A stretch of DNA of 64,000 bases from Bog-473 sp963730395 (lineage in GTDB: Bacteria; Actinomycetota; Acidimicrobiia; Acidimicrobiales; RAAP-2): the NCBI GenBank assembly GCA_963730395.1, contig CAVSSK010000020.1, positions 1 through 64,000 of the forward strand, given 5' to 3'. The translations under genes and the position numbers were made by a program. The stretch's first letter is position 1, and each line of letters begins with the position of its first letter. The notes under the pieces were generated by a model, which was not told the DNA's origin, ran no database searches, and saw only the letters and a list, made by a program, of their open reading frames with translations. This document shows, piece by piece, positions 27,706-36,758 of this stretch.

Positions 27706-29238
27706 CTAGCCCTGAGCGCGGATTTCCTCTTGGATCCGTTTCTGCTGGGCCGCGAGGAGACCCGCGGCATGGGGTGGCACGGTGGCGAGCTTGGCGGCCG
27801 CGGGAGGAAGGGACCCGGCGGGCAGTGCGGCGCACGTCGTGTGGAACGTCGCCTGCTCCGTGGTCGTGATCGAGCTGGCGGGGAGGGCGTCCGGGTTCGG
27901 GAACGGGTTCTTGGGAGCGTCGAGCTCGGGAGGCTCGGTGAACGGCGCCTTCTTCGCTGTGAGGTCGAAGAAGTCCAACATGTTGTGGGCGTTGGCGTCG
28001 CGGTAGGTCAGGGCCGGGAGATTCCACTTGGTCTCGACGAGTTTGAGGATCGATGTGTGGTCGAAGGTCCGGTGTGACACGTAGTTCTTCTTGGACCACG
28101 CCGAGACCACACAACAGGGCACGCGGAACCCGGTGTAGTCGTAGGAGCCGGGGACGTCGCCGGGCTCGAGGAGGGGCGCCACATTGTCCGGCTTGACCGC
28201 CGCCTGCGGTGGAACGTGGTCGTACCAACCTCCGTGCTCGTCGTAGACCCAGATCAGTGCCGTCTTGCCCCATGCCGGCCCACGCATCACGGCATCGACG
28301 AACAGCGCGGCGTAGCCCTCACCCACCGTGATGTCCCCGTCCTCCTCGGAGAAGTTGGTGTAGGGATCGACGAGGCTGAACGCCGGAAGGCTCCCCGCCG
28401 CCGCGTCGTCGAAGAACTGCGTCATGTGCACGGCGTTGGCTCGATTGTTCAAGAACACAGGCTCGAAGAGGGCACAGGTCGGGAGGTCCGGGTAGTAGTC
28501 CCTCCAGGTGATGCCGTGCTCGTTGAGGCGGTCGAAGATCGTCCCGTTCGGGGCGTCGACCTTGGAGATGCCCGTCACGTCGGTTCTGAGATTGCCGAGT
28601 GCGGTCCCGGCGATGAGGAAACGGCGATTCGGGTACGTCTGGGCCATCACGGACGAGAAGTAACGGTCGCCGATGGGGAAGTGAGAGGCCATCGAGTGGT
28701 AGAAGGGCAGATCGTCGCCGTCCCAGTAGCCCATTGCCGTGCCGCCGCACGCCTTGACGAATCCCATGTTGGTGCCGTTGTCCCGTGCGATGTGGGAGGC
28801 GTTCCATGTCTGGGTGACGCCGGAGTCGCTCTCGCCGCAGGTGTTCGGCATGTGAAAAGAGCGAACGTAACCGCCGGACGGGTCCGGGTTGTAGTTGATC
28901 GGCTTTCCGTCCGGGCCCGGCGTCAGTCCGTCGCCGCGGCCCAACGTACCCAGGTGGTCGTCGAACGAATGGTTCTCCATCATCAGCACGACGATGTGCT
29001 CGATCTGGGGGAGGGTGTCGGTTCCCGCGGGAAGGTGTGGATACGGGAGCGACCCGGGTCGGCGGAGCGTACCGTTCGCCCCGAGACCCGCGGCTCGTGC
29101 GGCGGCCGCGTAGGCGTCGCTGCCGACGGCGGCGCCCAACCCGGACGCCAGCGCGCCGGCGAGCAGCGACCGTCGGGAGAGGCGTCGCGCCCACGGTGAC
29201 TGCGGGTCACGACGGGGATCCAGGCTCACCGCGGTCAC
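27706..29238 (-). CDS. Tat-exported phosphoesterase (phospholipase C/acid phosphatase family)
   Basis: 510 residues. Twin-arginine signal: RRLSRRSLLAGALASGLG. Phosphoesterase-family metal motifs: QIEHIVVLMMENHSFDDHLG, THE NRRFLIAGTALG segment, and VYDEHGGWYDHVPPQ. CCVVSAWSKKNYVSHRTFDH and SILKLVETKWNLPALTYRD close the domain. Family members cleave phospholipids or phosphomonoesters outside the membrane. Long C-terminal region is Ala/Pro-rich. Could supply phosphate near a RegX3-like system elsewhere in the window, but nothing links the two directly. Confidence 0.86.
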   Translation of the reverse strand: MTAVSLDPRRDPQSPWARRLSRRSLLAGALASGLGAAVGSDAYAAAARAAGLGANGTLRRPGSLPYPHLPAGTDTLPQIEHIVVLMMENHSFDDHLGTLGRGDGLTPGPDGKPINYNPDPSGGYVRSFHMPNTCGESDSGVTQTWNASHIARDNGTNMGFVKACGGTAMGYWDGDDLPFYHSMASHFPIGDRYFSSVMAQTYPNRRFLIAGTALGNLRTDVTGISKVDAPNGTIFDRLNEHGITWRDYYPDLPTCALFEPVFLNNRANAVHMTQFFDDAAAGSLPAFSLVDPYTNFSEEDGDITVGEGYAALFVDAVMRGPAWGKTALIWVYDEHGGWYDHVPPQAAVKPDNVAPLLEPGDVPGSYDYTGFRVPCCVVSAWSKKNYVSHRTFDHTSILKLVETKWNLPALTYRDANAHNMLDFFDLTAKKAPFTEPPELDAPKNPFPNPDALPASSITTTEQATFHTTCAALPAGSLPPAAAKLATVPPHAAGLLAAQQKRIQEEIRAQG

Positions 29239-29601
29239 GGTAACAGCGCCCTCCGCCTCGCCGCCGACCGGGGGCGAAGTCCGGATCCGGGTCTCACGCC
29301 CTCACGACACCGCCGCACCAGACCACGTCACCGTCTCGATGCCGCTCGTCGTGATGAGGGAGGTCGTCTCACCGGCGAAGTTGGTCGGCCGTTGTCCGGG
29401 GTCGGCCCGCGGCGGGATGCAGCAACCGGAACGCACCTCGATTGCGAGACTCCATCGGTAGATTGCCCGCCATCAGCCGAGATGGCGCGCACGGGCGAGC
29501 CCACGAGGGTTGCCCGCCCGCGGATCGTCGACGGGTCATGAGGGGGCAGTCGTGGGTGGTCAGGAACATCGGCGCGTCGTGACGCCCGAAGCCGAGTCAC
29601 G
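29239..29601. other. intergenic region, no gene recognised
   Basis: About 360 bases between the phosphoesterase and the NlpC/P60 gene. It contains an imperfect GC hairpin (GGGCGAG ... GTTGCCCGCCC) near 29500-29515. I looked for the c-di-AMP riboswitch often found before NlpC/P60 genes and could not match its core. No open frame has recognisable features. Confidence 0.3.
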
Positions 29602-30834
29602 ATGAAGTCACGGCGCCTCCTCGCTCTCGGCGCGGTGATCATGCTCGGCATCGGCGGAGCCGGCTTCGCGGCGGGAGCGGCAACGCCGTCGCCAGGCAGT
29701 GCACAGGTCGGCCATGCCTCCCAGCAGTCGGGCGGGAACTTCTGGCTGGCGAGCAGTGCCGGGGCCGTCTGGAGCTTCGGGGACACCCAGTCCTTCGGAT
29801 CGGCGGCGAGCGAGCCCTTGGCTCACCCGATCGTCGGCATCACCCCGACCAACGACGACGGCGGCTACTGGCTCGTCGCCTCCGACGGCGGCATCTTCAG
29901 TTATGGCGACGCCCCCTTCGAGGGGTCAACCGGCGGGATTGCCCTGGTCAAGCCGATCGTCGCACTGACGCCGACCAACGACGACCGCGGCTACTGGCTC
30001 GTGGCCTCCGACGGCGGGATCTTCGCGTTCGGGGACGCCGCGTTCTACGGGTCGACGGGGGGCATCCGTTTGAACCAGCCGATCGTCGGGATGGTCTCGA
30101 CGCCGAGCGGGCACGGGTACTGGCTCGTGGCCTCCGACGGGGGCATCTTCTCCTTCGGCGACGCGGCATTCGAAGGATCGACCGGTGCCATCCACCTCAA
30201 CCAGCCCATCACGGGCATGACCGCCACCGCAGACGGGCTGGGCTACTGGCTGCTCGCCGGCGACGGCGGGGTCTTCAACTTCGGGGACGCACCGTTCAAC
30301 GGGTCGACGGGCGGCGCTCCCAGTCCCGACCCGGCGCAGAGGCTGGTCGCCCCCAAGGTCGGGCCCGGCTATTGGATCGTGGACCAGAACGGGACGTCCC
30401 ATGCCTTCGGGGGCGTGAGCGGTGTGCCGCCGGCCCAGGGCCTCATGTTCCGACCGGTCACCGCCGGCGACAAGGCGGTGCTCTTCGCGTTCGCGCAACT
30501 GGGCAAGCCCTACATCTGGGGTGGCAACGGCCCGGTGGGGTACGACTGCTCCGGGCTCGCCCTGGCCTCGTGGGAGAACGGGGCGGGAATCGGCTTCGCG
30601 TGGGTGGCCAACGATCAGTACCACACGGCCGGGCAACCGGTGCCGCTGGATGCGCTCGCGGCGGGCGACCTCGTGTTCTGGGGATCCGATCAGGCCGACT
30701 GGACCAGCGTCTACCACACCGCGATCGTCGTGGGTGGCGGGCAGATCGTCGAGGCGACGGGCGACCACGTGCAGCTGAATTCGCTCGGCCAGTGGGGGCA
30801 GAGCGACCTGATGCCGATGGGGCGCCGTCCCTAG
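29602..30834 (+). CDS. secreted GYWLV-repeat protein with NlpC/P60 peptidase domain
   Basis: Signal peptide (LLALGAVIMLGIGGAGFAAG), then about six 46-residue repeats of GYWLVASDGGIFSFGDA.F.GSTGG, then an NlpC/P60 domain of about 120 residues. Catalytic Cys is in YDCSGLALASWE, His in SVYHTAIVVGGGQIVE, and a third polar residue near IVEATGDH. NlpC/P60 enzymes cut peptidoglycan stem peptides, so the repeats may bind or position the enzyme in the wall. About 410 residues, ATG 29602. The same repeat family occurs without a peptidase at 11.0 kb and in a broken gene at 47.6 kb. Confidence 0.88.
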   Translation: MKSRRLLALGAVIMLGIGGAGFAAGAATPSPGSAQVGHASQQSGGNFWLASSAGAVWSFGDTQSFGSAASEPLAHPIVGITPTNDDGGYWLVASDGGIFSYGDAPFEGSTGGIALVKPIVALTPTNDDRGYWLVASDGGIFAFGDAAFYGSTGGIRLNQPIVGMVSTPSGHGYWLVASDGGIFSFGDAAFEGSTGAIHLNQPITGMTATADGLGYWLLAGDGGVFNFGDAPFNGSTGGAPSPDPAQRLVAPKVGPGYWIVDQNGTSHAFGGVSGVPPAQGLMFRPVTAGDKAVLFAFAQLGKPYIWGGNGPVGYDCSGLALASWENGAGIGFAWVANDQYHTAGQPVPLDALAAGDLVFWGSDQADWTSVYHTAIVVGGGQIVEATGDHVQLNSLGQWGQSDLMPMGRRP

Positions 30835-30932
30835 ACCGACGCACCTCGTCTCGGCGGCCCGGCGCTCCCGTCGGGACAGTCGTGCCGACGCCGTCTGCGG
30901 TGCCGCTTCGGCGGTCGAGCCCAACGCATCAG

Positions 30933-31005
30933 CACCCCCAACCGGATTCGAACCGGTGCTGCCGCCGTGAAAGGGCGGTGTCCTAGGCCGCTAGACGATG
31001 GGGGC
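30933..31005 (-). tRNA. tRNA-Glu (TTC)
   Basis: The reverse strand folds as a cloverleaf: acceptor GCCCCCA pairs with TGGGGGT (G-T at the first pair), anticodon stem CCGCC/GGCGG with loop CTTTCAC giving anticodon TTC, T arm ACCGG/CCGGT with loop TTCGAAT. Discriminator is G. The 3' CCA is not encoded, unlike the two tRNA genes at 14 kb. Confidence 0.94.
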
Positions 31006-31037
31006 GGGACCGTGCAGGGCGCACGGGAACAGCAAGC

Positions 31038-32015
31038 CTAATGGGCGCCGATCGGCACCCCCGGCGCCGACGTGTCGTGGACGAGCGGGGCGGGCACCGC
31101 CTCCGGCGCGTGGTACGTGCAGGCGAGGAACGTCTGCACGGCGCCGATCACCAGCGCGGTGGCGCCGAGCAGATGGACCTCGACGAGCAGCGCGGGCAGA
31201 TGGGTGAAGTACTGCGTGTACCCGACCGCCGCCTGGGCGACCATGACCGCCATGAGGATGCGACCCGAGCGGCGCACCCGCTCGGGCACGTCGCCCACGT
31301 GGAGTGCGACCACCAGGCCCAGCGTGACGCCGATCAGGAGCAGGGCGAGGCTCGAGTGGAGCTCGGCCATGTCGCGCAGCGCGATCGGGATCCGCTTGGC
31401 GACCTGCTGCCCGGAGCTGTCGCCCGCGTGGGGCCCGGCCCCGGTGACGGCGGTGCCGGCGGCGATCACGATCGCCAGCAGCGCCAGGAGTCCGTAGCAG
31501 AGGCGGATCAGTGGCCGGGGCACCAGGAGGTGGGCCGATCCCGGCGTGTAGTCGCGGGTGGAGCGGTGAACGAGCACCACCGCGTCGACCAGCAGGAGCA
31601 TGGTCGCGAAGAAGTGGACCATCACGACGTAGGGGTTGAGCTTGGTGTAGACGACGATCCCCCCGAGGACGGCCTGGGCCAGGACGCCGGCCACGAGGCC
31701 GCCGCTGAGCCAGACGAGGTCGCGCCGGCGGGGTGCGCGGAAGATCGAAGCCAGGAAGGCCGCCGCCACCGCCACGACGAGCACGACCGTGACCAGGCGG
31801 TTCCCGAACTCCACCAGCCCGTGGAACTGCAGGGCCGGGGTCAGGTGCCCCGCCGAGCACGACGGCCAGTCGCTGCAGCCCAGCCCCGATCCGGTGAGGC
31901 GGACCGCCCCGCCGGTGACGACGATGAGGGCGGTCAGGACCAGGGCCAGGACGTTCAGCCGGTGGCTCAACGACGGCGAGACGGTGGGGGTTCGGCGCCG
32001 CGACACTCGGGCCAA
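31038..32015 (-). CDS. ctaA: heme A synthase (COX15/CtaA family)
   Basis: Converts heme O to heme A for aa3-type cytochrome oxidase. 325 residues, about eight transmembrane helices: LTALIVVTGGAVRLTGSGLG, CSDWPSC (family Cys), HGLVEFGNRLVT, VVMVHFFATMLLLVDAVVL, MAELHSSLALLLIG and LLVEVHLLGATALVIGAV supply the heme-binding His residues. It is divergent from ctaB, the preceding enzyme in the pathway, as in many actinobacteria. The region between the two starts is 57 bases. Confidence 0.9.
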   Translation of the reverse strand: MARVSRRRTPTVSPSLSHRLNVLALVLTALIVVTGGAVRLTGSGLGCSDWPSCSAGHLTPALQFHGLVEFGNRLVTVVLVVAVAAAFLASIFRAPRRRDLVWLSGGLVAGVLAQAVLGGIVVYTKLNPYVVMVHFFATMLLLVDAVVLVHRSTRDYTPGSAHLLVPRPLIRLCYGLLALLAIVIAAGTAVTGAGPHAGDSSGQQVAKRIPIALRDMAELHSSLALLLIGVTLGLVVALHVGDVPERVRRSGRILMAVMVAQAAVGYTQYFTHLPALLVEVHLLGATALVIGAVQTFLACTYHAPEAVPAPLVHDTSAPGVPIGAH

Positions 32016-32072
32016 GCGTACCGGGGGCTTTCGCCTGGTCCCGGGCGCGTCCTGGTCCTAGGCTCGGGGTAC

Positions 32073-33008
32073 ATGTCCATCGAGGCGCCCGCCCTCCAAG
32101 GCCGGCGAGCGGGGTGGTCGTGGCAGACGGTCGGGGCCTACGTCGCCCTGACCAAGCCACGGATCATCGAGCTCCTGCTGGTCACGACGCTCCCGACCAT
32201 GATCGTGGCGCAGCGCGGGCTGCCGCCGGTGTGGCTGATGGCGGCCACCCTGGCCGGCGGGGCGCTGGCGGCCGGCGGGGCGAACGCCATCAACATGGTG
32301 GTCGACCGCGACATCGACCGGCTCATGAAGCGGACCAAGAACCGGCCGCTCGTCACGGGGGCGATGACGCCGACGGCGGCACTCATCTTCGCCCTCTCCC
32401 TCGAGGTGGCCGCCTTCGTGGAGCTGTGGCTGGCGGTCAACCTGCTGTCGGCCGTCCTGGCCATCTCGGCCACCCTCTTCTACGTGTTCGTGTACACGCT
32501 GTGGCTCAAGCGGCGGTCCACGCAGAACATCGTGATCGGGGGCGCGGCCGGCGCGGTGCCGGTCCTCGTCGGGTGGGCGGCCGTGACCGACAGCCTGGCC
32601 TGGGCGCCGGTGGTGCTCTTCGCCATCATCTTCATCTGGACGCCGCCGCACTTCTGGTCGCTGGCGGTGCGCTACAAGGAGGACTACGCGGCGGCCGACG
32701 TGCCGATGCTGCCGGTCGTCGCGTCCATGAAGCGCACGACCACCGAGATCGTCTACTACACGGTGGCCCTGGTGACGGTGTCGTTCCTGTTCGGGCCGGT
32801 GGCCCACATGGGCTGGATCTACATGATCACCGCCGCGGTGCTCGGCGCCGGGTTCCTGTACTTCGTGACCCGGCTCTGGGGGCTGGCCCAGAACGGGCAG
32901 GCGACCGGGCGCGACGCCATGAAGGTCTTCGGGTACTCCATCACGTACCTGACCGTGCTCTTCGTGGCCATGGCGGGCGACGTACTCATCAGCAACCACA
33001 TTCACTAA
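32073..33008 (+). CDS. ctaB: protoheme IX farnesyltransferase
   Basis: Heme O synthase of the UbiA prenyltransferase family, about nine transmembrane helices. YVALTKPRIIELLLVTTLP, the Asp-rich motif NMVVDRDIDRLMKRTKNRP and IFIWTPPHFWSLAVRYKEDY with DVPMLPVV are diagnostic. The ATG at 32073 fits homologues; longer in-frame extensions upstream cross the divergent ctaA promoter and are not real. A thioredoxin-like gene starts 13 bases after its stop and is probably in the same operon. Confidence 0.92.
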   Translation: MSIEAPALQGRRAGWSWQTVGAYVALTKPRIIELLLVTTLPTMIVAQRGLPPVWLMAATLAGGALAAGGANAINMVVDRDIDRLMKRTKNRPLVTGAMTPTAALIFALSLEVAAFVELWLAVNLLSAVLAISATLFYVFVYTLWLKRRSTQNIVIGGAAGAVPVLVGWAAVTDSLAWAPVVLFAIIFIWTPPHFWSLAVRYKEDYAAADVPMLPVVASMKRTTTEIVYYTVALVTVSFLFGPVAHMGWIYMITAAVLGAGFLYFVTRLWGLAQNGQATGRDAMKVFGYSITYLTVLFVAMAGDVLISNHIH

Positions 33009-33021
33009 CGTCCCCGCTGCG

Positions 33022-33671
33022 ATGACGGACGCATCACCCCCCGAACCGTCGGCTGCGCCTGCGCCTCCTGCGGGGGCGGCTCCGGTCCCGGCGCCCCGCA
33101 AGCCACGCAAGATCTTCCTGCTGGTCGGCGTCGTCCTCGCCGTGGTGCTCGGGATCTTCCTCTTCACCGGCCTGGGCACCGACCAGCACACGTCGGGCGC
33201 GCCCTACGAAGGCGGACCCGTGCCCGCCTTCTCGCAGGCGAACGTGGGGCCGACGGGACCGCACGAGGTCTCGGTGCCGGCCGATGGCGGTGGGAACGGC
33301 AGCCCGGCCGTGCTCCTCTTCTTCGGGAACTGGTGCTCCAGCTGCCACCAGGAGTTGCCGCCGTTGGCGGCGGCCGTGCGCCAACAACAACGCGCGCACG
33401 GAGCGCTGTCCGCGATCCACGTCATCGGTGTCGACGACCTCGATTCGACCGGGAGCGCGACGCTCGTTCATTCGCAGCGCCGGAGTGACCTTCCCGGTGG
33501 CGTACGACCCGAACGTCGTCCGTCACGGCCGACACCTTCAAGTTCGACGGCGACCCGTACGCGGTGTTCGTCCGGGGCGACGGGACGATCGCCAAGATCG
33601 TGCGGGGCGCCGTGCTCACCCCGTCGTCGCTCACCGCGGACGAGCGGGCGCTCATTCCCAGCGGAACGTGA
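33022..33671 (+). CDS. TlpA/ResA-like membrane-anchored thioredoxin, two frameshifts
   Basis: N-terminal single membrane anchor (IFLLVGVVLAVVLGIFLFTG) after a Pro/Ala-rich leader, then a thioredoxin fold with redox motif GNWCSSCHQELPPL and VIGVDDLDSTGSA. The protein then continues in a second frame as RSFIRSAGVTFPVAYDPNVV and in a third as TADTFKFDGDPYAVFVRGDG to the TGA at 33669. Two single-base insertions within about 60 bases (near 33465 and 33520) would restore it. Following ctaB, a role in oxidase assembly or cytochrome maturation is likely. The end overlaps the convergent permease gene. Confidence 0.78.
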
Positions 33672-34413
33672 GCGCCGCCGCCAGCGGCGCGGCGACGGCC
33701 CAGACGGCGAGCACGGCCCAGGACTCCGGTGGCACGGCGGCGCCGCGGCCGAGCGTGGCGTGGAGGGCCGCCGAGAGCGCCTCGGCGGGCAGGAGCTTGG
33801 CGAAGGTGGCCAGCCCGCTCGGCAGCTTCGTGATGGGGACGATCATCCCGCCCAGCAGCAGGAGGATGAGGTAGAGGCCGTTGGCGGCCGCCAGGTTGAC
33901 CTCGGCCCGCAGCGTCCCGGCCATGAGGAGCCCGATGCCGGCGAAGGCGGCCGAGCCGAGCAGGATGGCCGCGATGGCGGCGGGCACCACGGCGCCGCCG
34001 GCCCGTCCCGGGTCCCAGCCCAGTGCGAGACCGACCGGGAGCAGGACGGCGGCCTGCAGCAGCTCGACGGCGATGATCGTGACGATCTTGGCGCCGAGCA
34101 GGCGCGGGCGGCCGAGCGGCGTCGAGCCGAGGCGCTTCAGCACGCCGTAGCCGCGCTCGAAGCCGGTGGCGATGCCGAGCGAGACCATGGCGGTCGACAT
34201 GACGGCGAGCGACAGGATGCCGGGCACGAAGAACTGCGCCGGCGTCGTCGTGGGCGTCGACACGACCGACACCTTCGAGAAGAAGAGCAGGAAGACGACG
34301 GGGATGCCCAGGGTCAGCAGCAGTGTCTCCCCGCGGCGCAGGGTCATGTAGATCTCGGCGCCGGTCTGGGCGGTGAGGGGGCGGAGAGTGGCGGTGCCGG
34401 TGGCGGTGCTCAT
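33652..34413 (-). CDS. ABC-2 type transporter permease
   Basis: 253 residues with about six transmembrane helices: LLLTLGIPVVFLLFFSKV, VPGILSLAVMSTAMVSLGIA, RGYGVLKRLGSTPLGRPRLL (the family ERxxG..kRL..TPL pattern) and LYLILLLLGGMIVPITKLP. It forms an exporter with the ATPase encoded just upstream on the same strand; the genes overlap by four bases. Related pairs lie beside ctaA/ctaB in mycobacteria. Substrate unknown. Confidence 0.88.
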   Translation of the reverse strand: MSTATGTATLRPLTAQTGAEIYMTLRRGETLLLTLGIPVVFLLFFSKVSVVSTPTTTPAQFFVPGILSLAVMSTAMVSLGIATGFERGYGVLKRLGSTPLGRPRLLGAKIVTIIAVELLQAAVLLPVGLALGWDPGRAGGAVVPAAIAAILLGSAAFAGIGLLMAGTLRAEVNLAAANGLYLILLLLGGMIVPITKLPSGLATFAKLLPAEALSAALHATLGRGAAVPPESWAVLAVWAVAAPLAAALTFRWE

Positions 34414-35427
34414 CGCCCCCGCCTCGAGTCGCGCCGCCGGCCCCGGCGTTCACGGCCCCGCGCCGGTGTGTCGGTCACCTCCGGTGTCGGCGTGCCGGCC
34501 GCCGCCGCACCCACGGCCTCGAAGTAGACGTCCTCGAGCGTCCTGCCCGCGACGAGGTCGGTGAGCGCGGCGCCGCGCTCGGCCAGCCAGGTGGCGACCG
34601 CGGCCGTGGCGGCGGGTCCCGCCACCGCCGGGCCGTCGACCCGGTAGCGGCCCGGCGCCGTCTCGGTCACCGCGGTGGCGGGGCCCACGGCAACCGCCAA
34701 CGCGGCGGTGTCGAGGCCGGCCGGCGCGCCGAACGTGATGACCGGCGTGGCCCGGCCGCTCGCGGCGGCGAGCCCGCGTGGCGTGCCCTCGAGCACGATG
34801 CGCCCCGACGACAGGATCACGATGCGGTCGGCCATCTTCTCGGCCTCGCCCAGCTCGTGGGTGGTCAGCAGGACGCAGACGCCCTTCTCCTTCAGTCCGG
34901 CCACCACGGAGCGGACGGCGATGCGCCCTTCGGGGTCGACCCCGGCCGTCGGCTCGTCGAGGAATGCGACGTCGGGGCGCCCGATGAGCGCCAGCGCCAG
35001 GGAGAGGCGTTGCTGCTCGCCCCCCGAGAGGTGGCGCCAGGGGGTGGCGGCGACGGCACGCAACCCGACGAGGTCGAGCAGCTCGCCCGTGGGGAGGGGA
35101 TCGCGGTAGTAGGCGGCGAAGAGGTCGAGGACGCGGCCCGGCCCGAGCATCGGGTAGACGCCGCCGCGCTGGAGCATGACGCCGATGCGGCCCGTCGAGC
35201 GCGGCGTGGTCGGCGATCGGGCGCAGCCCGAGGACGCGCACGTCCCCGGCGGCGGGACGCCGGTAGCCCTCGAGCGTCTCGACGGTCGAGGTCTTGCCCG
35301 CCCCGTTGGGGCCGAGGACGACGAGCACCTCGCCGGCCTCGGCGCTCAGGTGCAGATCGTCGACGGCGGGGGGCGTGCCGGCCGGGCCGTAGCGCACGGT
35401 GAGGCCGGTGACCTGGACGGCGGGCAC
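34410..35427 (-). CDS. ABC transporter ATP-binding protein, one frameshift
   Basis: Walker A LVVLGPNGAGKTSTVETLEG, then a frame break near 35190, then MLQRGGVYPML, signature HLSGGEQQRLSLALALI, Walker B DVAFLDEPTAGVD and the switch His in LLTTHELGEAEKMADR. One extra G in GACGGGCCG explains the break. The C-terminal about 110 residues form an Ala/Pro-rich extension typical of ABC-2 drug-exporter ATPases (DUF4162-like) ending in a basic tail. Start ATG at 35427, divergent from serS with only 26 bases between. Confidence 0.86.
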
Positions 35428-35453
35428 GGCGTCGCAGGCTACTTTGACGTGGA

Positions 35454-36758
35454 GTGATCGATATCCGGGCGCTCCGCGACGATCCCGACGGGATCAAGGC
35501 CGCGCTCGCCCGGCGCGGGGTCGAGGCGACCGAGGTGGACGCCGTCATCGAGGCCGATGTGGCGCGCCGAGCCGCGCTGACCCGCTTCGAGACGCTGCGG
35601 GCCGAGGTGAAGGAGCTCTCGCGCCAGGTCGGGCAGGCCAAGAAGGCGGGCGAGGAGGCGCGGGCGGAGTCGCTACGGGCCAAGAGCCTGCAGGTGGGCG
35701 AGGACGAGCGCGTGGCGGCGGCCGAGGCCGATGCGGCCACCGAGCGAGTGCGCACCGGGTTGCTCTACCTCCCGAACATCCCGGCCGAGGAGGCGCCGAC
35801 GGGGACGGGCGAGGAGGATAACGTCGAGGTCCGCCGGTGGTGGCCCGGTCAGGACCTCGGGCGGCCGGAGCCGGAACGGCTCGACCACCAGCACGCGCCG
35901 CACTGGGAGATCGGCGAGGCGCTGCAGATCCTCGACATGGAGCGGGGGGCGCGGCTGGCCGGCTCGATGTTCCCGCTCTACCGCGGCCCGGGGGCACGGC
36001 TGCTACGGGCGCTCACCGCGTTCGCCATCGACCGTCACTCGCCGGCCTACGAGGAGATCCGTCCGCCGACGGTCGTGCTCACCGAGACGATGACGTCGAC
36101 CGGGCACCTGCCCAAGTTCGCAGACGACGCCTACCACATCGAGCGCGACGACCTGTGGCTGATCCCGACGGCCGAGGTGCCGCTGACCTCCATGCACCGG
36201 GGCGAGATCCTGGAGGAGTCGCAGCTGCCGCTGCGTTACACCGCGTCGACGGCGTGCTACCGGCGTGAGGCCGGCTCGGCGGGGCGCGACACGCGTGGCT
36301 TGCTGCGGGTGCACGAGTTCGACAAGGTGGAGCTGTTCGCCTACGCGACGCCCGAGGGTGCGCTCGACGCCCAGGCCGACATCTTGGAACGGGCCGAGTC
36401 GATGCTCCAGGACCTCGAGTTGCCCTACCGCGTGCTCGACCTGTGCACGGGGGACCTGGGTGGCTCGTCGGCCCGCACCTTCGACCTGGAGGCCTTTGCG
36501 CCCGGTGTCGACCGCTGGCTCGAGGTCAGCTCGGTGAGCTGGTTCCGCGACTACCAGGCGCGGCGGGCCAACGTGCGCTACCGGCCCGCCGACGGCGGCC
36601 CGCCGCAGCTGGTCCACACCGTGAACGGCTCGGCGCTCGCCTGGCCGCGGATCTGGGCCGCCCTCGTGGAGAACGGCCGCCAGGAGGACGGGACGGTGAT
36701 GCTGCCCGAAGCTCTGGCGCCGTATCTCGGCGGGGAGCTGTTGCTCAAGGCACCGTGA
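35454..36758 (+). CDS. serS: seryl-tRNA synthetase
   Basis: Class II synthetase charging tRNA-Ser. 434 residues: N-terminal coiled-coil arm (residues about 30-105, LRAEVKELSRQVGQAKKAG), then motif 1 around AYEEIRPPTVVL, TSTGHLPKFADDAYHI, WLIPTAEVPLTSMHRGEIL, motif 2 CYRREAGSAGRDTRGLLRVHEF and motif 3 VNGSALAWPRIWAALVENG. The start is GTG 35454. Its TGA overlaps the GTG of the next gene (GTGA). No T-box leader is possible in the 26-base gap upstream. Confidence 0.95.
   Translation: MIDIRALRDDPDGIKAALARRGVEATEVDAVIEADVARRAALTRFETLRAEVKELSRQVGQAKKAGEEARAESLRAKSLQVGEDERVAAAEADAATERVRTGLLYLPNIPAEEAPTGTGEEDNVEVRRWWPGQDLGRPEPERLDHQHAPHWEIGEALQILDMERGARLAGSMFPLYRGPGARLLRALTAFAIDRHSPAYEEIRPPTVVLTETMTSTGHLPKFADDAYHIERDDLWLIPTAEVPLTSMHRGEILEESQLPLRYTASTACYRREAGSAGRDTRGLLRVHEFDKVELFAYATPEGALDAQADILERAESMLQDLELPYRVLDLCTGDLGGSSARTFDLEAFAPGVDRWLEVSSVSWFRDYQARRANVRYRPADGGPPQLVHTVNGSALAWPRIWAALVENGRQEDGTVMLPEALAPYLGGELLLKAP

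Noticed and set aside
29239..29601. c-di-AMP riboswitch before the NlpC/P60 gene
   Set aside because: The conserved riboswitch core was not found; only a GC hairpin is visible.
35428..35453. T-box or other leader before serS
   Set aside because: Only 26 bases separate the divergent starts, too short for any leader RNA.
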